From a virus, in the IMG/VR virus record IMGVR_UViG_3300043570_002364, positions 1 through 64,000 of that record: a DNA stretch of 64,000 nucleotides; one strand, 5' to 3'. Positions within the stretch are counted from its first letter, which is position 1; every line of letters starts with the position of its first letter. The position numbers were made by a program, and so were the translations under genes. Below the pieces are notes generated by a model. It saw nothing but the letters and a program-made list of their open reading frames with translations. It was not told the DNA's origin and made no database searches. Shown piece after piece: positions 1-7,295 of the stretch.

Positions 1-312
1 CATTGGTTTTGATCCTGTTAGTATGTGCATGCAATACCTATCTATCTATGTGTATGGTATGGGGGATGGTGCTAGCCATGGTATCGGTATGGTATGGCCA
101 TGCAATTGATCCCTGTTAATTAGTTTAATGTATTGTTGTAGTAATGTATGGGGAGGGGATAAAAGGCTATTATTATACAAGTAATTTGCTAAAGGGTAAA
201 TTGTTAATGAATTGTTAATTCTTTTGTAATTGGGAAAATAATTAGTTTTAATTTGCTTAAATATCAAATAAAAGAATTTACTTTGATATATCAAATAACC
301 AAAAACAATTTT
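1..312. other. Gene-free leader left of the early operon
   Basis: No convincing gene is present. The first 120 bases contain several copies of GGTATGG and two imperfect copies of a block resembling GATC(C)CTGTTA (from about 10 and 110), each near a (C/G)CATGCAAT word. The rest is AT-rich and leads into a palindrome at 282-295. A weak -7-like TAATTTG lies near 250. It probably carries the promoter and operator of the early plus-strand operon. Confidence 0.5.
282..295. promoter_or_regulatory. Perfect 14-bp palindrome, candidate operator
   Basis: TTTGATATATCAAA is a perfect palindrome ending 17 bp before the ATG at 313. An 11-bp direct repeat, ATATCAAATAA, occurs at 261-271 and again at 288-298 overlapping the palindrome's right half. 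Such an arrangement ahead of an early operon suggests a repressor-binding site. The HTH-like protein encoded at 60703-60900 is one candidate ligand. Function is inferred only. Confidence 0.4.
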
Positions 313-582
313 ATGCAAAAAATTACAAAAGAAACAAAGGCCATTGCTGATGCTCATTTATTAGCTAAAAAAACCGGCTTATTTAATGATCCTTTAATAT
401 CTAGTAAAGATGAATTAATACAGGCATTGAAACAAGGCCAAACCTTTAGCAAATTAATGGATCAAATTGAAATTAGTTTCGTTTCAGTTACTAGTTTAAT
501 GATGGCGCATATATTGGATCATAATTCAGGGGCTTATAAGAAAGGAATTTATAACGGCTTTAAAAAATTATTACAAAATTAA
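313..582 (+). CDS. Small early protein, unknown function (89 aa)
   Basis: I do not recognise this protein. It looks helical and mixed-charge, beginning MQKITKETKAIADAHLL, and has no membrane segment. The reading frame is open upstream to a TTG at 253, but the ATG at 313 is preceded by CAATTTT, typical of starts in this genome, and lies downstream of the palindrome at 282-295, so I prefer 313. It is the first gene of the early operon. Confidence 0.7.
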   Translation: MQKITKETKAIADAHLLAKKTGLFNDPLISSKDELIQALKQGQTFSKLMDQIEISFVSVTSLMMAHILDHNSGAYKKGIYNGFKKLLQN

Positions 583-592
583 AAATATAAAC

Positions 593-718
593 ATGATAAC
601 TATTTTAGAATTTCTTTTAATTACCTCTTTATCCTGTATTGTTTACCTGATATATGTACTTATTAAAACAATTATTCAAACCAAAAAAATAAACAAAAAC
701 AAACCTTTTAAATTTTAA
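593..718 (+). CDS. Tiny single-span membrane protein (41 aa)
   Basis: A 41-residue frame starts at ATG 593, just after the preceding gene. Residues 3-28 form one strongly hydrophobic segment (ILEFLLITSLSCIVYLIYVL) and the tail is Lys/Asn-rich, suggesting a positive-inside single-span inner-membrane protein. The hydrophobic composition and tight spacing support it, but it is very short and I recognise no family. Confidence 0.5.
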   Translation: MITILEFLLITSLSCIVYLIYVLIKTIIQTKKINKNKPFKF

Positions 719-792
719 ACATTAACAACCCATTAACAACAACGTATTCACTAGATCATTAATTTTAATTTATTAAACCAAAACACAATTTT

Positions 793-996
793 ATGAGTAT
801 TTTTCAAATTTCACTAGTAATTTTTGACATTATTCTATTTAGTATTTTCTTATTAGGCTTTAACTATTTAGGATATTTAATAACCTTTAAGCAAGATAAT
901 TACAGTCGTTTAATCAAGATCATTAATATAATAGTATTCATATTATTTGATATTTTGATCCTTGCTATTATATTTTATACTTTTTTAAACTTTTAA
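793..996 (+). CDS. Small two-span membrane protein (67 aa)
   Basis: Two hydrophobic stretches (about residues 4-31 and 41-65) flank a short polar loop with KQDNYSRLIK, so this is probably a helical hairpin in the inner membrane. The ATG is preceded by ACAATTTT like the gene at 313. No family is recognised. Small phage membrane proteins in early regions often modify the host envelope or exclude other phages, but nothing here shows that directly. Confidence 0.6.
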   Translation: MSIFQISLVIFDIILFSIFLLGFNYLGYLITFKQDNYSRLIKIINIIVFILFDILILAIIFYTFLNF

Positions 997-1021
997 TTTT
1001 TAACTAATAAAACTTTTAATT

Positions 1022-1480
1022 ATGGGACGTTCAGTAAATTATCTAAAAAACGCGTTACATGTATCTTATTTTCAATGGCCAGTATTTTGGAATTATGATG
1101 AAGAAACAGGCATTGATCAAGAAACTGATGAACTTATGGATGCTTATGAAGTTAGGCAAGATATTCAAGAAAGTATTATTTCGGAATATCCTGAATATTC
1201 ATATTCAAAAAAATGGGACGGAAACGAAACGTCTATAATCTTAATAGGTTATGGCACCGAAATAGGCCTTTCCGAATATTTTGGCCTTGCTACCTTATCA
1301 ATTCGTATTGATGAAAATGAGCTTGCTTATTGCAGTGAAAACGAATATAATGAGCAATATGATACAATTGAAAAATGGATCAATGAAAATTGGGCTAAAA
1401 TTTCACAAGGTTATAACCAATATAATAAAATAGGTACTTTTTCCAATGGTGAAAATGTATATGAAAAAAACAATAAATAA
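1022..1480 (+). CDS. Acidic early protein, unknown (152 aa)
   Basis: This is an acidic soluble protein rich in Glu, Asp, Tyr and Trp. It starts MGRSVNYLKNALHVSY, a beginning I associate with conserved phage hypotheticals. The region around residues 66-100 (SIILIGYGTEIGLSEYFGLA) looks like a structured alpha/beta core. The start at 1022 follows AATT. The next gene's frame overlaps its 3' end, but that gene probably begins at 1500. No function is assigned. Confidence 0.75.
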   Translation: MGRSVNYLKNALHVSYFQWPVFWNYDEETGIDQETDELMDAYEVRQDIQESIISEYPEYSYSKKWDGNETSIILIGYGTEIGLSEYFGLATLSIRIDENELAYCSENEYNEQYDTIEKWINENWAKISQGYNQYNKIGTFSNGENVYEKNNK

Positions 1481-1499
1481 CATATTAAAATTAAATCTT

Positions 1500-1895
1500 A
1501 TGAATTATCAACAAACTGCCGAAAATTTCGCTAAAGAATACGGCATTGAACTAAACATTTTATCGGTTAAATATGGCAAACATTTTCGTAATGATAAGCA
1601 ACAAAGGTATATTTTCAAAGTTCAATTGAAAAGAAACGGCAAACAATATACTTTTAAATATGGCCAATCTATATTTTGTGGATCTAATGAGCCTATAATG
1701 TATGATATTTTAACCTGTTTGACAAAATATGATCCAATTGATATAACAAATTTTTGTGCCGAATATGGGTATAAATCACTAGATACAATTGAAATTAATG
1801 AAATTAAGATAATGTTTTCAAGGGTACAAAATGAGTATGAAAATGTCAATAGGTTATTTTCGGATATTATCAATGAATTAAGAGAATTTAATTAA
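1500..1895 (+). CDS. Conserved phage hypothetical (131 aa)
   Basis: The frame is open from 1446, but ATG 1500 is preceded by ATTAAAATTAAATCTT, matching the leaders of its neighbours, and avoids overlapping the upstream gene. The protein has a YTFKYGQSI segment followed by PIMYDILTCLTKYDP and CAEYGY. This pattern recurs in uncharacterised small phage and mobile-element proteins. No catalytic motif is visible. Confidence 0.75.
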   Translation: MNYQQTAENFAKEYGIELNILSVKYGKHFRNDKQQRYIFKVQLKRNGKQYTFKYGQSIFCGSNEPIMYDILTCLTKYDPIDITNFCAEYGYKSLDTIEINEIKIMFSRVQNEYENVNRLFSDIINELREFN

Positions 1896-1932
1896 TAAAA
1901 TATAAAACATTAAAAAACTAAAATTTACAATT

Positions 1933-2793
1933 ATGAAAAAAGTATTTAGCGATTTATCAAAAGTAGCCCATTTATGGGCAAACAAAGAACAGGAAGAAGC
2001 AACAAATCAAGGCCGTTCGTTCTTTTTTAACAGGGAAACAATTTATTCTTATGGTAGGCATTTTCCAATTGCTAAACATGTACAGGATCAAGCTGGAAAT
2101 GATTATATCCTATTCACTGAAAGGGGCTATTCAAATACTACTAGCAAGCATATAAGCATTACAAGGGGCGCATGCCGAAATAGTGAAGTAGTTTTTTGTT
2201 ATAACCCTGATAATGGACATGAAAGCAATTTTAAATATTGGTTTGATGAAATTGAAGCCGAAATAAACAAATTGGCAAAGGCGCGCAAGCCTGAAATTTA
2301 TTTAAATAATATTGAGTATGTAGCTACAAAAGTAAAAAGATATAGTCAATTTACAGGGGCTAACATACCAATAAATTTGATTGAGGCCATGAAAATAACC
2401 GATAAAGATCAATATGCTGGTTATCAGGAAAGTAGAATTGAACAGGCTAAACAGGCGCAAAAAAAGGCCGAAATTGAACTAAAAAAACGCCATGAGGAGG
2501 AGCTAGAAAAGTGGCTAAACTTTGAAACAAACCGTTTATACCTTAATAATGGATCCGATTATTTACGCGTTAACCCTGAAAATGATCGTATTGAAACTAC
2601 GCAAGCCGTACATATACCGAACGAAATTGCGCGTAGGTTATGGCTATCTATAAAGGAAAATACTATAAAAGTAGGTGATAAAGTACTAAATTATAGTATT
2701 AATGAAGCCGGAAAACATATAAAAATTGGGTGCCATACGTTTAAACGCTCTTATTTGCTTGATTTTGGGGCTAAACTATATCAAACGGCATAA
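1933..2793 (+). CDS. Conserved phage protein, unknown (286 aa)
   Basis: The largest early gene. The N-terminal part resembles a phage family of unknown role with HLWANKEQEEATNQGRS followed by a beta-rich YSYGRHFPIA segment. Residues about 150-195 are a charged helix or coiled coil (QAKQAQKKAEIELKKRHEEE). The C-terminal third is probably globular. It could be a DNA- or nucleoprotein-interacting factor, but no motif proves it. Confidence 0.75.
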   Translation: MKKVFSDLSKVAHLWANKEQEEATNQGRSFFFNRETIYSYGRHFPIAKHVQDQAGNDYILFTERGYSNTTSKHISITRGACRNSEVVFCYNPDNGHESNFKYWFDEIEAEINKLAKARKPEIYLNNIEYVATKVKRYSQFTGANIPINLIEAMKITDKDQYAGYQESRIEQAKQAQKKAEIELKKRHEEELEKWLNFETNRLYLNNGSDYLRVNPENDRIETTQAVHIPNEIARRLWLSIKENTIKVGDKVLNYSINEAGKHIKIGCHTFKRSYLLDFGAKLYQTA

Positions 2794-2863
2794 CATATCA
2801 AAAACATTAAATAACCTGAATATAGGGCTTAAAATAGCCCTGTATTCAAAAAAATTAAACATT

Positions 2864-3007
2864 ATGAATATAACAGAATACCATTATTTACGAAACATTT
2901 TATTTGATGAATTAACAAAAAACAATATCATTAAAAATACTGATAAAAATTTTTCCCTTTTTGATGAAATATTGGGCAAATATTTAAATGTAAAATGGCA
3001 AAATTAA
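2864..3007 (+). CDS. Small early protein (47 aa)
   Basis: The open frame extends upstream to 2726, but that part overlaps the previous gene. The ATG at 2864 carries the characteristic leader AAAATTAAACATT, so the real product is MNITEYHYLRNILFDEL onward. It is 47 residues, soluble and acidic/Asn-rich. Unknown function. Confidence 0.6.
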   Translation: MNITEYHYLRNILFDELTKNNIIKNTDKNFSLFDEILGKYLNVKWQN

Positions 3008-3019
3008 ACTTTAAACATT

Positions 3020-3208
3020 ATGAAATATTATATTAAAATATGGGAAACGGAGCTTAACAGGGATCAAGGGGAAAGCTATATTGCCGAAATTCTACAAGAT
3101 GAAAATGAAGCAATTAATCAGGCTAAAAAATACCATTATAGGCAAAATTATGCCTGTATTGAGGTAATCAATGAAAAAGATGAACTAATATTTGAATTTG
3201 AAAATTAA
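3020..3208 (+). CDS. Small early protein (62 aa)
   Basis: Starts 12 bp after the preceding gene with leader AACTTTAAACATT. The sequence alternates strands and a helix (MKYYIKIWETEL, EAINQAKKYHYRQNYACIEVI), consistent with a small alpha/beta domain. The pattern is seen in many uncharacterised phage small proteins. No function is assigned. Confidence 0.65.
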   Translation: MKYYIKIWETELNRDQGESYIAEILQDENEAINQAKKYHYRQNYACIEVINEKDELIFEFEN

Positions 3209-3229
3209 AACTTTAAAAAATTAAACATT

Positions 3230-3499
3230 ATGAGAAAAACAATTGATATAAATAATTACAGGTTTTACAATTCATTAATTGATGAAATTATGAATTACAT
3301 TAATAGCCCTAAAATAATTAGGCGTATTAAGGCCAAAAAAGAAAATGTACCTCATTTTACTTATGTTAGATCATGGGGAAATTATGGCGTAGAATTTAGA
3401 ATAAACGGCAAACCTATAATGTTTTTTGAAACAGGCAATTGCAATGGGTTTGAAAAAGCCACAATATTAGCTAAATACTTAAACAAAAAATTAAATTAA
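3230..3499 (+). CDS. Small early protein (89 aa)
   Basis: Leader AAAATTAAACATT directly precedes the ATG. The protein has a basic N-terminal half (residues about 25-42, SPKIIRRIKAKKENVP) and a C-terminal part reading YGVEFRINGKPIMFFETGN. It may bind nucleic acid because of its basic segment, but this is speculative. Co-directional with its neighbours and evidently part of one operon. Confidence 0.65.
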   Translation: MRKTIDINNYRFYNSLIDEIMNYINSPKIIRRIKAKKENVPHFTYVRSWGNYGVEFRINGKPIMFFETGNCNGFEKATILAKYLNKKLN

Positions 3500-3504
3500 A
3501 TAAC

Positions 3505-3756
3505 ATGAAACAAAATAAATATAACTACTACTTAGTTATTCAACAAAATTACGGTCATGGATGGGAAGATAATAGCCATTATTTAGCAAAAAGTGATGGC
3601 ACCCCAATTGAAAAAACTGATAAATTCAGGGAATTAAAATCTGGTACCAAAATACCAATTTCTTTATTTTCTCATGATCTAGCCGAATATAGGCTAACAG
3701 GATATAGCACTAGATACATTTTTAGAAAAGAATTAAACAATACAATAAACAATTAA
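3505..3756 (+). CDS. Conserved small phage protein (83 aa)
   Basis: The sequence YYLVIQQNYGHGWEDNSHY followed by DLAEYRLTGYSTRYIFRKE matches a pattern I know from many uncharacterised small phage proteins of gut and environmental phages. It is probably a compact single domain. It begins 5 bp after the upstream stop codon, implying translational coupling. Function is unknown. Confidence 0.7.
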   Translation: MKQNKYNYYLVIQQNYGHGWEDNSHYLAKSDGTPIEKTDKFRELKSGTKIPISLFSHDLAEYRLTGYSTRYIFRKELNNTINN

Positions 3757-3769
3757 AAAACTAAACATT

Positions 3770-4090
3770 ATGGACAAGAAAAAACAAACAATTAGTTACA
3801 TTAAAAAACTTATCAAAGAAAATGGTAACTTTTCAATTTCCGAATTTGATGGTATTGCCTGTTTGCCAGCCGTTAATGAAATGGGTAAATTGGTGGCATT
3901 GGCTGAACATTTTTACGAGGATAATGTGGAAGTAAATATTTACGATCCTAATAGTTTTACAGGTGATCCAATAGGCGATCCATACTATTTACCTTATGAG
4001 CAATTAAGCCCTGAATTATTGGCTGAAATTGAAGAATTATGCGATTGTTGGGACGCTCAAAAAATGGAAACAAAAAACAATAACTTTTAA
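3770..4090 (+). CDS. Conserved small phage protein (106 aa)
   Basis: Leader AAAACTAAACATT. The protein is acidic, with IACLPAVNEMGKLVALAEHF in the middle and a C-terminal helix containing LLAEIEELCDCWDAQKM. This resembles a widespread uncharacterised phage family. No catalytic residues can be named. Confidence 0.7.
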   Translation: MDKKKQTISYIKKLIKENGNFSISEFDGIACLPAVNEMGKLVALAEHFYEDNVEVNIYDPNSFTGDPIGDPYYLPYEQLSPELLAEIEELCDCWDAQKMETKNNNF

Positions 4091-4109
4091 CTAAAAAAAA
4101 TTAAACATT

Positions 4110-4370
4110 ATGAAACAAATTATTATTTACAAAATTAAAGATCAAGACGAAAAAAAAATTATTATTCATTACTACACATTAAAAGGCCTTAAAAACTATG
4201 TTTTAAACGAATTATGGGACTATTGGGCTGAAATTGGAGGTGATGAAGCTAACGATTTCTCAAAAAAAGAAATTGAAGAAAGTGATGAATATTTATTTGC
4301 TTATTTAGATAGATGGGGATATAAGGTTGACAGAATTTTAATCACTGATAATGAACGTATGTATTTTTAA
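4110..4370 (+). CDS. Small early protein (86 aa)
   Basis: Leader AAATTAAACATT. An acidic protein with MKQIIIYKIKDQDEKKIIIH (two beta strands) and a following helix (LKNYVLNELWDYW). Unknown family. Placement and leader show that it belongs to the same early operon. Confidence 0.65.
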   Translation: MKQIIIYKIKDQDEKKIIIHYYTLKGLKNYVLNELWDYWAEIGGDEANDFSKKEIEESDEYLFAYLDRWGYKVDRILITDNERMYF

Positions 4371-4388
4371 AAAATTAAATTATTTATT

Positions 4389-4568
4389 ATGACCATTAAA
4401 CAATTATGCCGTAAAAGAAACAAATTAGTAACTCTGGCATCAAAATTAACAGGGGAAGAATTAAAAGCCGTTGAATTTGCTATTTATCTTATAGATGTCT
4501 ATTTAGATGGAGATCTTGATGAAGATGCAACAAACCAATTAAAAACTATTATTGAACAATTAAACTAA
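4389..4568 (+). CDS. Small helical early protein (59 aa)
   Basis: A 59-codon frame fills the gap between its neighbours. It starts at ATG 4389 (leader TTAAATTATTTATT) and ends 5 bp before the next start. It reads MTIKQLCRKRNKLVTLASKL and then an acidic helix with IYLIDVYLDGDLDED. The regular gene spacing supports it. Probably two helices. Unknown function. Confidence 0.6.
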   Translation: MTIKQLCRKRNKLVTLASKLTGEELKAVEFAIYLIDVYLDGDLDEDATNQLKTIIEQLN

Positions 4569-4573
4569 ATTTT

Positions 4574-4771
4574 ATGCAAGATTTATTTGAAATGCCTGAA
4601 TTGCTACCCACCCCAATAAAAGCTATTTTAAGCCGTTATAATGACCTTGAAATTGAAAAAGGTATAGAATATACCGACCTTATCAATATGGGCAAGGAAA
4701 TGGCTATTTATGGGTATGAATTTGAATTTTACCTTGACTGCATACCTTACAACCTTAAAAAATTAAATTAA
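4574..4771 (+). CDS. Conserved small phage protein (65 aa)
   Basis: The start MQDLFEMPELLPTPIKAILS and end YEFEFYLDCIPYNLKK resemble a small phage family common in Bacteroidetes phages, in which an MxDLFExPELLP N-terminus is followed by an acidic helix. The start codon follows AATTTT. No biochemical role is known to me. Confidence 0.7.
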   Translation: MQDLFEMPELLPTPIKAILSRYNDLEIEKGIEYTDLINMGKEMAIYGYEFEFYLDCIPYNLKKLN

Positions 4772-4776
4772 ACATT

Positions 4777-4980
4777 ATGAACGTAACAATCAACATTGTA
4801 GAATTAGCTAGTGAATTAGCTAGTTATGAATTAGAAGAAAACTGGTGCCAGTCAGTAGCTATTTGGGAAGGTGGCGAAGATGAAGAATGTACCAATTATA
4901 CCGAAGAAGCGCAAGATATTTTTAACGATTTATATGATAAATACTACGCTATTATTGAAAACACACAAATAAAACCATAA
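4777..4980 (+). CDS. Small acidic protein (67 aa)
   Basis: Begins 5 bp after the upstream stop with leader ATTAAACATT. Very acidic (EGGEDEECTNYTEEAQDIF). Highly acidic small phage proteins sometimes mimic DNA and block host nucleases, but no family link is visible here, so that remains a guess. Confidence 0.6.
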   Translation: MNVTINIVELASELASYELEENWCQSVAIWEGGEDEECTNYTEEAQDIFNDLYDKYYAIIENTQIKP

Positions 4981-5021
4981 AAAATTAAACTTTAATTTGC
5001 TAAAAAACTAAACATTTAATT

Positions 5022-5210
5022 ATGAAAAACCCTTTAACACCTGTTCAAAAGATCAACAAACTAAAAGCTCAAATCAAGGCCTTAAATAGCCGTTTAATTG
5101 AGGGCAAAGCTCGTAATGTGTATGCACTACGCAATAAGATAGAAACGCTTAAAAGCGATCTTAAAATTGAAATGGAAAACCATTATTGGGAAAACTACCT
5201 GTCAATTTAA
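5022..5210 (+). CDS. Small coiled-coil-like protein (62 aa)
   Basis: Two amphipathic helices dominate (KINKLKAQIKALNSRLIEGK and ALRNKIETLKSDLKIEMENH), suggesting a helical hairpin or dimeric coiled coil. It is basic. Leader AAACTAAACATTTAATT. Unknown role. Confidence 0.6.
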   Translation: MKNPLTPVQKINKLKAQIKALNSRLIEGKARNVYALRNKIETLKSDLKIEMENHYWENYLSI

Positions 5211-5281
5211 ATAATTAACTTAATTTATTTTGCTATAATCAAAATAACTACTATTTTTACAAACTTAAAAAAAATTAAACC

Positions 5282-5419
5282 ATGATTAAAGCACCACTTA
5301 TTTTGGTGGCTCAATTCTTGCACTTTACCCTCATTGGGTTGCCATTGGCCATTACCCTTTACCTAACTGCTCACCTATTTTTTGAACTTAAAAGAATAAT
5401 AAAATGGATAAAAAACTAG
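5282..5419 (+). CDS. Tiny membrane protein overlapping the next gene (45 aa)
   Basis: An ATG at 5282 follows AAAAATTAAACC. The frame encodes a 45-residue peptide that is almost entirely hydrophobic up to residue 35 (FLHFTLIGLPLAITLYL) with a basic end. Its last 16 bases overlap the start of the next gene, a typical coupled arrangement. Probably an inner-membrane peptide. Confidence 0.5.
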   Translation: MIKAPLILVAQFLHFTLIGLPLAITLYLTAHLFFELKRIIKWIKN

Positions 5420-5646
5420 ACACATTAAATATGCTTTGCGATACTATGTATCGTATGTTTAAATCAGGGACTTTACCTTATTTGGATATGGAAGATTTTA
5501 TTGTGATATGGCGATCACTGGCCGAACATTGGGATATTTATATTGATGATGACCAATGGGAAGAATTTACCGAAGAAATAAATTCGGTGGCTTCCAATAA
5601 ATTCAGCGTTTTTCAGCCAATTTTTGACAAATATTTTAACAATTAA
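5404..5646 (+). CDS. Acidic early protein (80 aa)
   Basis: A soluble acidic protein (MDKKLDTLNMLCDTMYRMF, then DDDQWEEFTEEI). The ATG lies inside the end of the upstream membrane peptide gene. No family is recognised. Helical prediction by eye. Confidence 0.65.
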   Translation: MDKKLDTLNMLCDTMYRMFKSGTLPYLDMEDFIVIWRSLAEHWDIYIDDDQWEEFTEEINSVASNKFSVFQPIFDKYFNN

Positions 5647-5659
5647 ACCAATAACAATT

Positions 5660-5893
5660 ATGCAAAAAACAACAATGGAAATTCTCATTGACCAATTAAA
5701 TAAAGAGATTAAAAAACACACTTTAGGTGGAGTTAAGTACTATGGGCTAATGCACGCGAAAAGTATGGCTGAAAGTCTTATAGATGATGAAGAAAAAGAA
5801 TTAAAACAAGTTTTTAATGAAGGAGTAGCAAATCACCAGTCTTGGAGCCACGACAAATGGTTTTTTCATAAATATAAAGACACAAGAGAATAA
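5660..5893 (+). CDS. Small early protein (77 aa), possible paralogue of the next gene
   Basis: The start is placed at ATG 5660 (leader ACAATT) rather than the earlier in-frame codon at 5624, which lies within the preceding gene. The protein has an acidic helix (LIDDEEKELKQVFNEGVANH) followed by an aromatic tail (WSHDKWFFHKYKD). The gene at 5918 has the same plan (EELAIKQAFTDGEQNVWD, then EDYFNK), so the two may be diverged duplicates. Confidence 0.65.
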   Translation: MQKTTMEILIDQLNKEIKKHTLGGVKYYGLMHAKSMAESLIDDEEKELKQVFNEGVANHQSWSHDKWFFHKYKDTRE

Positions 5894-5917
5894 ATTAATA
5901 ACAATAAAAACAAAACT

Positions 5918-6175
5918 ATGGAAACACCAATTACAAGGCTATTAAAGTCCTTTCAAAAAGCAATTGACTCAATGCCTGAAACACCTGATAATATAGTAAG
6001 GGAAACCACTACGGAATGTATGAAACTAGCTGAAGCATTTTTACACTATGAAGAACTGGCAATTAAACAGGCCTTTACTGATGGTGAACAAAATGTGTGG
6101 GATAGAGATATAAATGAGCACCAATTTGAATATTCCGGCAGGGAAGATTATTTTAATAAAAACTTTAAAAATTAA
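5918..6175 (+). CDS. Small early protein (85 aa)
   Basis: An acidic helical protein with EELAIKQAFTDGEQNVWD and a C-terminal YSGREDYFNKNF. The ending GxEDYFxxxF occurs in numerous uncharacterised phage small proteins. Probably related to the preceding gene. Unknown function. Confidence 0.7.
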   Translation: METPITRLLKSFQKAIDSMPETPDNIVRETTTECMKLAEAFLHYEELAIKQAFTDGEQNVWDRDINEHQFEYSGREDYFNKNFKN

Positions 6176-6180
6176 CAATT

Positions 6181-6387
6181 ATGTCAAAATTTGAAATTGT
6201 AAAAGAAACATCTTTTACCGGCACCACGCTTTATTATATTGAAAAAGATGGCTCATACATCATGAACTCAGCCAGCATAGATTTAACTAAAGTTGAAGAT
6301 TATCTTCATAATATAATAAAAAACAAAGAGCAAGAAAAATTTAAAGAAACAATAAAAACAATTGAAATTGAAAACGAAACAGATTAG
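6181..6387 (+). CDS. Small early protein (68 aa)
   Basis: Begins 5 bp after the upstream stop (leader AACAATT). The N-terminal half looks like a beta hairpin pair (FEIVKETSFTGTTLYYIEKD) and the C-terminal half is a charged helix. Its last 26 bases overlap the following frame. Unknown function. Confidence 0.65.
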   Translation: MSKFEIVKETSFTGTTLYYIEKDGSYIMNSASIDLTKVEDYLHNIIKNKEQEKFKETIKTIEIENETD

Positions 6388-6571
6388 CGTAAAAGAATAT
6401 GCAGAAAAAATTAATCCTGATTATTTCAGGGCTAACAGGAAATACCCTAACAACCCCATAACTCAACAAACTATTAAATATAGAATAAAGCACAATCTAG
6501 GGCTTCCTGAAGTGATAAAGTATAATAGAGTAGGTAAGGTGCATGTTTTAAGCGTAAAGCATGATTTTTAA
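6362..6571 (+). CDS. Helix-turn-helix-like protein (up to 69 aa)
   Basis: The frame has no ATG. Translation would have to start at TTG 6362 or TTG 6368, coupled to the overlapping upstream gene. The sequence ISVKEYAEKI, then ITQQTIKYRIKHNLGLPEVI and a basic tail resembles the helix-turn-helix proteins (excisionase/MerR-type) that phages use as small regulators. DNA binding is inferred from this pattern only. Confidence 0.5.
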   Translation: MKLKTKQISVKEYAEKINPDYFRANRKYPNNPITQQTIKYRIKHNLGLPEVIKYNRVGKVHVLSVKHDF

Positions 6572-6588
6572 ACTAAAAAAAAATTAAA

Positions 6589-6819
6589 ATGGAAAAAACA
6601 CACGAACAAATTTTAGGTACACCAGCAGAAACTCAATCATTTAGTACATTTGGGGAATTTACTGCATATGAAAGGCAAATTATAATTGCTGAATTATATC
6701 ACAATGCTTGGTATGATCAAGAAAGGTTTGAGCAATTATATGATTTATTTAATAAGTGGGAACAAAATCCTATAAAAGCAAAGAAATTCTTAAAGGAGGA
6801 AGATCGTAATGAAAAATAA
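6589..6819 (+). CDS. Small acidic helical protein (76 aa)
   Basis: A soluble protein with YERQIIIAELYHNAWYDQER and FEQLYDLFNKWEQN. Probably all-helical. It overlaps the next start by 11 bp, and the ribosome-binding site of the next gene (6793-6800) lies within its coding sequence, so the two are probably translated in tandem. Confidence 0.65.
   Translation: MEKTHEQILGTPAETQSFSTFGEFTAYERQIIIAELYHNAWYDQERFEQLYDLFNKWEQNPIKAKKFLKEEDRNEK
6793..6800 (+). promoter_or_regulatory. Canonical Shine-Dalgarno (AAGGAGGA), exceptional in this genome
   Basis: AAGGAGGA ends 8 bases before ATG 6809, at near-optimal distance. Almost all other starts here have AT-rich leaders without any purine-rich Shine-Dalgarno, as is usual for Bacteroidetes. 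The site is coding for the upstream gene too, so chance is possible, but spacing and strength favour function. Confidence 0.55.
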
Positions 6820-6991
6820 ATACGAAATAGGACAGAATTATATTCTCAATTTAGAGAATGAAGCTTTGCGTGAAAAGGTTAAAAAATTAATTGCAGACTA
6901 CAAAGAATTAAAGAAATTGTATGAAGAGAATAACAGGATTGAAGAAGGAATGGTACAAAATGACGGGTGTAATGCAATTATTCAAGAGTGA
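6809..6991 (+). CDS. Small coiled-coil protein (60 aa)
   Basis: From residue 10 to 50 the protein is a heptad-like helix (ILNLENEALREKVKKLIADY), so probably a dimeric coiled coil. It starts behind a strong Shine-Dalgarno. The next gene overlaps its end. Role unknown. Confidence 0.6.
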   Translation: MKNKYEIGQNYILNLENEALREKVKKLIADYKELKKLYEENNRIEEGMVQNDGCNAIIQE

Positions 6992-7118
6992 TAAATTAAT
7001 TAGGGAATACAAATTTCACACTGCACATGATAGAAGAAGAATGTTGAAAATATGGAACGCAGAAGTAAAACCAAACGGGATTGATAGCTATGAATTAGTA
7101 ATAAAATTAGAAATATAA
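6960..7118 (+). CDS. Small basic protein (52 aa), last gene of the early operon
   Basis: Three in-frame ATGs (6921, 6960, 6972) could start this protein. I prefer 6960, preceded by GAAGGAATGG and with less overlap. The core is FHTAHDRRRMLKIW followed by a strand-rich end (YELVIKLEI). The frame stops at 7118, only six bases before the end of the opposing minus-strand operon at 7125, with no obvious hairpin between them. Confidence 0.5.
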   Translation: MTGVMQLFKSDKLIREYKFHTAHDRRRMLKIWNAEVKPNGIDSYELVIKLEI

Positions 7119-7124
7119 AAAAAA

Positions 7125-7295
7125 TTAATTAAGCGAAATAATATCAATATCTCCATCCGGCAGCATATCTACTTCCTTAACCATTACAACCTCAATTCCT
7201 TTGAATTGATTAAGTACCTCCAACAAAGACTCGGCATAGACCAATTTAGTTAGGTTTATGCCGTTTTTTTTGAAATATACTCTATATGCTTTCAC
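7125..7295 (-). CDS. Small protein, GTG start (56 aa)
   Basis: The frame is open as far as 7385, but that part overlaps the upstream HExxH gene by about 100 bp. A GTG at 7295 overlaps the upstream stop by a few bases, as expected for coupled translation, giving VKAYRVYFKKNGINLTKLVY and an acidic end. Probably an alpha/beta miniprotein of unknown role, at the end of the minus-strand operon. Confidence 0.5.
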   Translation of the reverse strand: MKAYRVYFKKNGINLTKLVYAESLLEVLNQFKGIEVVMVKEVDMLPDGDIDIISLN

